A stretch of 64,000 bases of DNA from the NCBI GenBank assembly GCA_020747065.1, contig JAGMVK010000014.1, positions 806,001 through 870,000 of the forward strand. Direction: 5' to 3'. This DNA comes from Cadophora sp. MPI-SDFR-AT-0126. Taxonomy: Eukaryota > Ascomycota > Leotiomycetes > Helotiales > Ploettnerulaceae. Each line of letters starts with the position of its first letter. The first letter of the stretch is position 1. The position numbers and the translations under genes were made by a program. The notes below the pieces were generated by a model. That model worked only from the letters and a program-made list of their open reading frames with translations, was not told the DNA's origin and ran no database searches. Positions 57,713 to 64,000 of the stretch are shown here, one piece after another.

Positions 57713-59655
57713 ACTGGGATTGGAGAGGAGGGTGGACTGTTGGCATTATTTGATTTTGGTGCACATGGGTGAATTGATAGATGGATTGGTGGGTGGGGTG
57801 TTGGGCAGGTTATGCGAGCTAAATATTGTGAATCGAATAAATGCCATGTTCTTCAAATTCTTCAACTATTCCTGTTCCTTGCCAGCTCGGACTGCCAGTT
57901 CACGGGAAAATTGCGGGTGAACCTTGCATCAACGAAGCAAGACTCTGGCCAGCTTCTTTTGAATCACTTGAGAGATATACAACGAAACCTGTAATAGCCA
58001 TTATTAACCACAAGCTCAGTATTCAATGAAGTCTTGCTATTTCTCCCAGCTGAGACCCCTTTCAAACCATCTGCTCAGACAGAGTTTCCCGCTCTATGAT
58101 CAAAACAATAACAACGCCATCACCATATGACTTGCGTCGGGTACCGCAAATCACTGTTGTCTCGAGTCATGTAACTTGGTCAGAAATGCTGCCCCGTTCT
58201 GGTCCCTCAGTTAGTTAGTGGTTGTTGTCGATGCGGTTTTCACTGTTGATTTCGTATGACTTCTTGGAGGCTGGAAGTGAGAAAGATATTTGTGCTTTGG
58301 GAGTAGGAGAAAGATAGTATTGTGTCATGATTACTGCGTAAGTGTGGTGTAATGATGAGATACTGGTAGGAGTACGGTGGATGAATAGAGGAGAGACAAG
58401 GTTCCGTCCTAATGTGATCGACTCGATGATCTTGTTAGGGTGTACCTTCAAAGTAGAGCATAACGGGGTATTTATATTTCATGGGTGGGGAGATTCGGAG
58501 ATAGAGATGGAGGTTGGGGATTGTGTTCTGGAGATTGTCAGTGGATAGTGAATGAATATTCCAGAGGGGTAACTGAGGCTGGGATGGGAGAAGAGTGCTC
58601 GAGTGAATTGCGTCGAGCGTGAAAGAAGTTGCATCGGGTCAAGCTAATGGAGTTGAATATCAATTTTGATTTACTTCTCCTTGTGGAGCCGAAGTCTGGA
58701 ACTCAGAACGAGTATAAAAGAGTGCTCAGGCTAGACATTAACGGAACACCAGCGCGTTCACGGCAAGGACGTGACATTGAAATGGAGCGGACTTCTCTCT
58801 TGGCCTCTTTACTTGCCCCAAGACCATTCACATTCCGGCACCGAGATGATGAGATAAAGTCCCGTCTGGAATATTCCGAAGATCTGCGTGCTTCAAATAC
58901 CTTGGTGTGAGTCGTTGCCCGCGCCAAGAACTATATATGTCGCTTACCATGTAGCTGTCAACAAACATTTTTGCTGCCGCTTTCTAGTTGTCATCATTGC
59001 TGTTTCGCTGTCTCCAGCACATACTGGTATACTTTACTAGTCGAAGTGATATGATACTGATCTAAGCCTGAAAAATGGCTGACCGAGCTTAGACTCTCTC
59101 CAATTCTGGCAGGGCTCGGTTCATGCCTCAACTTGACTCAGGAGTATGAGTGAAAACTTGCGAGCTAAGGAAGATGGTCCGGTGAATAATATGCTTCTGC
59201 TTCAGACTGTCCGTATGTAGTATGTAAATTTTTTTCAGCCTTATTTCAACTGCATTCAGTGCTATCTTTCATCTACTGGGCTTCGCTAATTTGACGTTGA
59301 TGGACTTGTTACGACCCGACTTTTGGTCAAGTTTTACCAAGCCTTGCACCTACCTCTTCATTACAATTGAATTACATGTTGTCTTCAAAATTGTAAATTG
59401 ATAAAATATGAATCTACAAGGCTGAATAAAACTGGAGACGAAGACCGGGAATTAGTAAATTTGAGTCGTTCTGTAATTTTCTCCCTCTCCAGATATTGGT
59501 TGACTGTGGCGTGTGCTCAAGTTTGCCAGGTCGAGCATTCTATGCATTCACTCTTAGATATGTACGCTTTAATTTTACTCTGTTCCTAATTGCAGCTTGA
59601 GCATTCTTTATCTGTGATGCTCGAACCAGCAACATGCAAAGATATTTCCGCCACT
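57713..59655. other. Intergenic, nothing assignable
   Basis: About 1.9 kb between the converging VPS34 and iminopeptidase genes. Open frames here are short, without motifs; no RNA gene is recognised. Confidence 0.5.
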
Positions 59656-60664
59656 TCAAGTCATCAGAAACTCCGCAACCACCTTCATGTACTCGTCCTT
59701 CTTCTCGATATGCGGATTATGGGTTGTTCCCTCAAGCGTAACAAACCTCACATCCTGAATCTCATCCAAGAACGGTTTGACCGCATCTCCAGATGCAAAC
59801 TCATCGATTCCATTGATCAACAGAGTTGGAACGGTAATGTTCTTTGCTCTCCCGACCATCGACCACTTTGAGAAAAATCCGATGGTGATGAAAGGATTTC
59901 CGTCTTTGTGATCGCCCCTTAATGTGTTAACTCGTTTGGATTGACAACTGCAGTTTGAGATTTGTGAGTATTAAACCAACTTACATGGCAGTTGCAACAG
60001 TGGTATCCTCATCATACAAGCGCTCACTGACCACCACATCTTCTGGGAGCGGAGTTACCGTGCAGACATGTCGAATCGCAAACTCCTGCATAACAGCACC
60101 AACTTCTTTGGAATTCCAATTCCCCGTCTCGTCGGCACGATCCAGAACATTTTGCATTTCTTGCGGTAGCTGCTTCCTGTACCTCCAACGATTCGCAATA
60201 GACAACGCCTTACTCGCTGCCGAATTCGAAAGAATTAACTTCCTCAGTCCAGGCGCCTTCGTACTCGCAAACGCCGATGCTAGCATCCCACCCCACGATG
60301 AGCCCAGGATATCGTATTTCTTGTCGATGCCAAGAAACACAAGTAATTGTCGTAGCTGCTCGAAGAAAATCTCTTCATCCCATAATGACGGCGTGGATGC
60401 TGTTTCTGGAAGACGGGTGGACAGTCCGGAGCCGATTTGGTCGTAAAAGATTACGGGAATGGAATGCGTGTGAGTCAGGGTCGAAATGTTGAGGAGATAG
60501 TTGTGGGGGAAGCCGGGACCTCCATGAAGAACGACTAGTGGTGTGATGGAAGATTGCAGGTCCCCGAAGACGCGATAGTATGTTTGGAGGGGCTTCTCGC
60601 CAGCAGAAGGATACTTGAATGGGGCGAGGCCGGAAGAGGAGCCTGAGAGGGACGTTGCTGCCAT
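59656..60664 (-). CDS. Proline iminopeptidase-type alpha/beta hydrolase
   Basis: Two exons, 60664-59985 and 59917-59656, giving 313 aa; the 67-nt intron is GTAAGT..TTAAG and restores TVATAMGDHKDGNPFITIG. The oxyanion loop is VVLHGGPGFPHNYLL, the nucleophile elbow GSSWGGML, the acid is probably Asp in LLINGIDEFASGDAV, and the His lies in GTTHNPHIEKKDEYM. The sequence fits peptidase family S33, whose members remove N-terminal proline from peptides; related fungal hydrolases act on other amides, so the substrate is not certain. No signal peptide is seen, so it is probably cytosolic. It ends convergent with VPS34. Confidence 0.92.
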
Positions 60665-61403
60665 AGTGGAGAATATGGCTGATAAGTCAATTGATTTTTA
60701 TGAATTTAAAGTTGTGTGGTTACGAAAACTTCAGATTTGAAATTTGAAATTTCGATCGCGGCTTATTGTCTGGTGTCGTTGTGGTGGCGTGCATCATCAA
60801 TATATGCATCCCAGATCCCCCACTGTGAGCCATCGAATGTAAATTGTGCTTACAAAGACAGAATAGTTGAGATGACTCTTGGCGATGTCAAATGCGCCCA
60901 GTCTGCGGCTTTTAATTCGCTTTCAATGTTAGGTGGAGCACGATGACGAAAGAAGAATCGCCAAATTCAACGACCTTCCCGACAGAGCAATTCGAGTCTG
61001 TGCTGCTTAGAGACAGGTCATGTCAACCACGCCTTTTGACATTGTTTATCATTCTTAAACAATTTGCGAAACCATGGCCCGACTAGAATCTACAGCATCA
61101 GAATCTAAATTGAGAGATTAAGGTAATTTAACAATTTCATCCCGCAAAACATAAACGTAAACGTGCTCGCTCCAGACAATGTTTACAAACATGGCATAGG
61201 GTTCGAAGCGAGCAACATGAGAGGTTTGATTGGTCGCTAACCACTGGGGCCACTGTCACTGCAGATGCTTTTTGGAAACTCGCTCGCCTAGGTTCAAGAA
61301 GCTGTGCTTGAGCAAGTGACGCAGGGGTGGTAGTATTAAGGAAGGTTCATTAAATTTTGCTCTACGAGTTCTGTACACATTGCGAAATAGCGGAGAAGCT
61401 GTC
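60665..61403. other. Intergenic, upstream of iminopeptidase and 5S rRNA
   Basis: 739 bp with no protein gene. The iminopeptidase promoter is presumably at the left end. Confidence 0.45.
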
Positions 61404-61523
61404 ACATACGACCATAGACTGAGGGGACACTGGGCATCCCGTCCGCTCTGCCATACATAAGCCTCAGATCGGTGGATTAGTAGTTGGGTGGGTGACCACC
61501 AGCGAATACCCACTGTTGTATGT
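61404..61523 (+). rRNA. rrn5: 5S ribosomal RNA gene (dispersed copy)
   Basis: A 120-nt stretch matches fungal 5S rRNA. Its ends ACATACGACC and GTTGTATGT pair as helix I. Inside are CATCCCGTCCGCTCTGCC, CATAAGCCTC, TTAGTAGTTGGGTGGGTGAC and CACCAGCGAATACC, the conserved loops that also form the internal RNA polymerase III promoter. A run of T follows at once as the terminator. Filamentous ascomycetes carry 5S genes scattered singly, not in the rDNA repeat. It looks intact, but whether this copy is transcribed cannot be told. Confidence 0.93.
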
Positions 61524-61530
61524 TTTTTTT
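61523..61530 (+). terminator. RNA polymerase III T-run terminator of 5S rRNA
   Basis: A run of about eight T directly follows the 5S 3' end, as expected for Pol III termination. Confidence 0.85.
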
Positions 61531-61753
61531 GTCTCTCTTCACCCTGAACCCCTCTGATTGAGGAGGTAACACGAAATCCTTCATTTTGGCCCAACGTGTA
61601 GTTGCTGGATTGTGCATTCCTCAAAAATGAGGAAAGGGCTTTGCAAAGGTCGGCAGGAAAACCAGTTCTTTTTCTAGTTCGTGTATGGTTATTATGGATC
61701 AAATTTCTCTCTCTGGCGCATCGCATACGATTAGTAAGACCGTCAAATATACC

Positions 61754-61808
61754 CAACAGTGGCTGTCAGAATTCTGTGCGCTTTGCCCGCGCACGGGCCA
61801 AAATCACC
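61754..61808 (+). repeat. MITE left terminal inverted repeat
   Basis: Pairs with 62149-62201 in reverse complement. Shared core includes TTCTGTGCGCTTTGCC and GCGCACGGGCCAAAATCA; one mismatch is CCCGCG versus CCTGCG. Confidence 0.88.
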
Positions 61809-62148
61809 AAAACTCACTGTCTTCAGCACTTTCTAATATAATAAATTTATATAGCACTATGAAAATAAAGCTTGTAATTATATTAACCCTATCTATTAGA
61901 GTATTTGTCGTACCAGAGTTTTACTTGTAGCGTCTATGAAAAGAAAGTTAATTGAAGAATCTTAAAAATCACTAATAAATTCTTGGTGAGACTTCTGCAG
62001 AGTACGTTTTAGTGAAGATACATGAAATCTGAATTATGCAAAGTGATTATTTTAATTAAACTAAGTTAAAATCCGATTTTCAATAAGTGATAATATAAAG
62101 TCGTTGATATATAATAGTTTGAAGTCGCGAACTTTGGTGAGGATTTGT

Positions 62149-62201
62149 TGATTTTGGCCCGTGCGCAGGCAAAGCGCACAGAATTCTGACAGCCACTGTT
62201 G
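62149..62201 (-). repeat. MITE right terminal inverted repeat
   Basis: Reverse complement of the left arm, ending in GACAGCCACTGTTG. It marks the right boundary of the element. Confidence 0.88.
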
Positions 62202-63282
62202 TACCCGATTTCTGTCAAGTCTACGTTTGTTTGCCTGTTCTCAGTCCCGCAGGTCCCATGGACGTGGGCTCGTGGTAGTAGCAACCCCCCCCTTTCGGGG
62301 GATCTGGCGCGAAAAGACGAAGAACGCCTACGCAGCTACTGATCCAAATTGCAGATCTGCTACATGAGGGCTTTATGCGGTTTTCTTTTAAGTGAACTTG
62401 TCTTTGGACCGCTAAGAGCAGCAAGGGGAGACCCACCTTAGCTTCTATTCTGTATGGTGATGGGGAAGTTTGTGCAGTTGCTTGAGATTGCGTTGACATC
62501 ATTGTTGTAAGTGAGGCCTGATAGACTAATAGTACATACAGCACTTCTTGGCCTAGTGTTGAGGGGTGGAGCAACTGTCTCTCTATAATCTACTTATTTA
62601 CACTTGAATATTCCCATTTTCTGTTGGAAGGCGGTAGTCACGTGCTTGGTCCCTTGAAAATCCCCTTGTCTCTATACTGGCTCACTAGTACTCTCAGCTA
62701 TGATATATCTAAGCTCTACCTACCTCCTATATTTTATAGATCAATCAATCAATACTTGCCTTCTTTTAGCCTTACAACATTTTCTCATTCCCCTGATTTA
62801 CCCCTATTGTTCTCCTGAGTTTCCCACTAGTATTAGTGCCGAAAGACTAGAGTTTTGCTATAGTGATAGTGGCTCATTTGCTGTACTTCTTAGGGATTAA
62901 TTACTTAAGGGGTTGTTGTGGGATGAATTCTGGCTGACAGTAACTGCCTCAACAGTTGCTAGAAGTTCATTCATTCGAAGTTATATTTCAGAGGCAAGTA
63001 TCTTCGTATGTTGCTGTATTACAACAGCATGTACTCAGGGGCTCGCTTACTAAGGTCAACTCAATCCTTTTAAGAAATGGCCAAAGACTACTTAACAGGC
63101 AGAGTACAGTACTGATATGTCAATTTTCCATCAAGGCAATAGCTAAAATTAACTTAACATGAAGCTAAACAAAATAGAATACCTAATCAATTGTGTATTC
63201 ATAGAACCTAAAATCAGTACTTCGCGAAAGAAACAGGAGAATGATAAAACAAAACATTTTCAAATCACGCCAATACAACGTA
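62202..63282. other. Intergenic, nothing assignable
   Basis: About 1.1 kb. A short C-run/G-run hairpin (CCCCC-TTTC-GGGGG) lies at about 62287-62300. No gene is seen. Confidence 0.5.
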
Positions 63283-64000
63283 CTACGTCCCAAAGGCTTG
63301 AGCTGGAGTCGCAGTCGATGAAATAGCCAACGCTTCATTCGTGAGAAACGTCTTCACCCCCGCGTCCCATCCCGTCTTCGCAACAAAGAAACTCAACAAC
63401 TTCTTCCCCGCCTCAATGGCATCTCTCGCCCCATTCCACCCTCCAAAGCTCCCTACATCAGCTGCCGTCACGCTCCCACCCTCGCCATCGAACAGGGGGT
63501 ACGTCAACGGATCGGGCCACGCCTGGTCTCGCAACGACCAGAAACTCTCAATAGGTCCGTACTTGCCCCAAGTACCGGGCTTAAAGGGTCCTGTTGGTCC
63601 AGCAGCGGCATCTACGAGATCAGTTGGATTGAGCAGCGTGCGGCGGACATGCGTCGCTGCGTAGGAGGAGAAGAGTATGTGCAGACAGACGCCTATTGCG
63701 CGGCGCGTGAGGTCCAGATGCGTGTACTTGGTGGCGGAAGCGCAGCCACGGAGCAGGAAACCCAGACTTTGGGACTCTGTTGGGCGTGAGGTTGCTGTGA
63801 AGTATGGCCCCAGTGTTGTTGATTTAATGGCGTCGTTGGGTGTAACTCCTTGCCCGATAGAAAGTTTGTACATGGGCTCGAGCCAGCTGAGCATGTCATC
63901 GACCGTGTCTCGCGCGGTTTGCCCTGGAGACCTAGAAAAGGCGTGGAGGAATTGTAGATCTCCCTTCAAGGCTCGACCTAGAAGGTTTTTGGGATCGTCT
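63283..64000 (-). CDS. Uncharacterised protein, 5' end beyond the window
   Basis: The frame is open from the window edge to the stop at 63283, giving the last ~239 aa; the start lies outside. It is soluble-looking with mixed helices (FLHAFSRSPGQTARDTVDDM; LDLTRRAIGVCLHILFSSYA) and a Gly/Pro-rich part (GPTGPFKPGTWGKYGPIESF). No signature motif, TM segment or catalytic pattern is recognised in this part, and I do not assign a family. The C-rich third positions suggest a real, expressed gene. Open frames on the opposite strand are shadows. Confidence 0.7.
   Translation of the reverse strand, partial: DDPKNLLGRALKGDLQFLHAFSRSPGQTARDTVDDMLSWLEPMYKLSIGQGVTPNDAIKSTTLGPYFTATSRPTESQSLGFLLRGCASATKYTHLDLTRRAIGVCLHILFSSYAATHVRRTLLNPTDLVDAAAGPTGPFKPGTWGKYGPIESFWSLRDQAWPDPLTYPLFDGEGGSVTAADVGSFGGWNGARDAIEAGKKLLSFFVAKTGWDAGVKTFLTNEALAISSTATPAQAFGT

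Larger units (their letters stand above)
61754..62201. mobile_element. MITE-like non-autonomous DNA transposon
   Basis: A 448-bp element with long terminal inverted repeats of about 55 bp. The left end starts CAACAGTGGCTGTCAGAA at 61754; the right end is its reverse complement, ending at 62201. The arms differ at only a few positions over the first ~50 bp. The flanks show TACC on both sides (61750-61753 and 62202-62205), a possible 4-bp target duplication; TA alone is also possible. The core (about 61830-62110) is AT-rich and codes for nothing. It lies about 230 bp past the 5S rRNA gene. The parent transposon family cannot be named from sequence alone. Confidence 0.88.

Noticed and set aside
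1..64000. CRISPR arrays, operons, ribosome binding sites, bacterial attachment sites
   Set aside because: None is seen, and they are not expected in a fungal nuclear genome.

Overview
The window is genomic DNA of a filamentous ascomycete (Pezizomycotina). The evidence is many short GT-AG introns of 47-82 nt, a dispersed single 5S rRNA gene, a HET-domain gene, and AT-rich blocks nearly free of CpA/TpG that look like repeat-induced point mutation (RIP). The proteins resemble Leotiomycetes, but that class is an inference. Exon structures were worked out by hand from splice signals, reading phase and family conservation.

Layout. 1-3.8 kb has no recognisable gene. 3.8-13.5 kb is housekeeping: PRP38 splicing factor, a small one-TM protein, a small Cys-rich protein, a Rom2-type Rho1 GEF, and V-ATPase subunit c' (VMA11). 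15.9-23.6 kb holds a secreted pepsin-like protease, a secreted metallophosphoesterase, mitochondrial GatA with an unusual C-terminal extension, and a methyltransferase. 25.2-29.2 kb holds a low-complexity protein and a secreted quercetinase-like cupin.

29.4-38.6 kb is the accessory part. It has two related F-box-like/ankyrin genes (one broken, one intact) and then a HET-domain gene between two RIP-like AT-rich blocks. 38.6-57.7 kb returns to core genes: a CCDC97-like protein divergent from a tyrosine phosphatase-like gene, mitochondrial ribosomal protein S35, NC2-beta, a yapsin-like protease, ATG3, PDH E1-beta, NSE4 and VPS34. 57.7-64 kb holds a proline iminopeptidase, a 5S rRNA gene, a 448-bp MITE with long terminal inverted repeats, and a gene cut by the window end.

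There is no operon logic and no biosynthetic gene cluster. Core genes touch splicing (PRP38, CCDC97-like), vacuole/autophagy (VMA11, VPS34, ATG3), mitochondria (GatA, mS35, PDH-beta) and cell wall integrity (Rho1 GEF). The secreted proteases, phosphoesterase and cupin fit a saprotrophic or plant-associated life. The region most likely to hold something new is the ankyrin/HET island at 29-38.5 kb.
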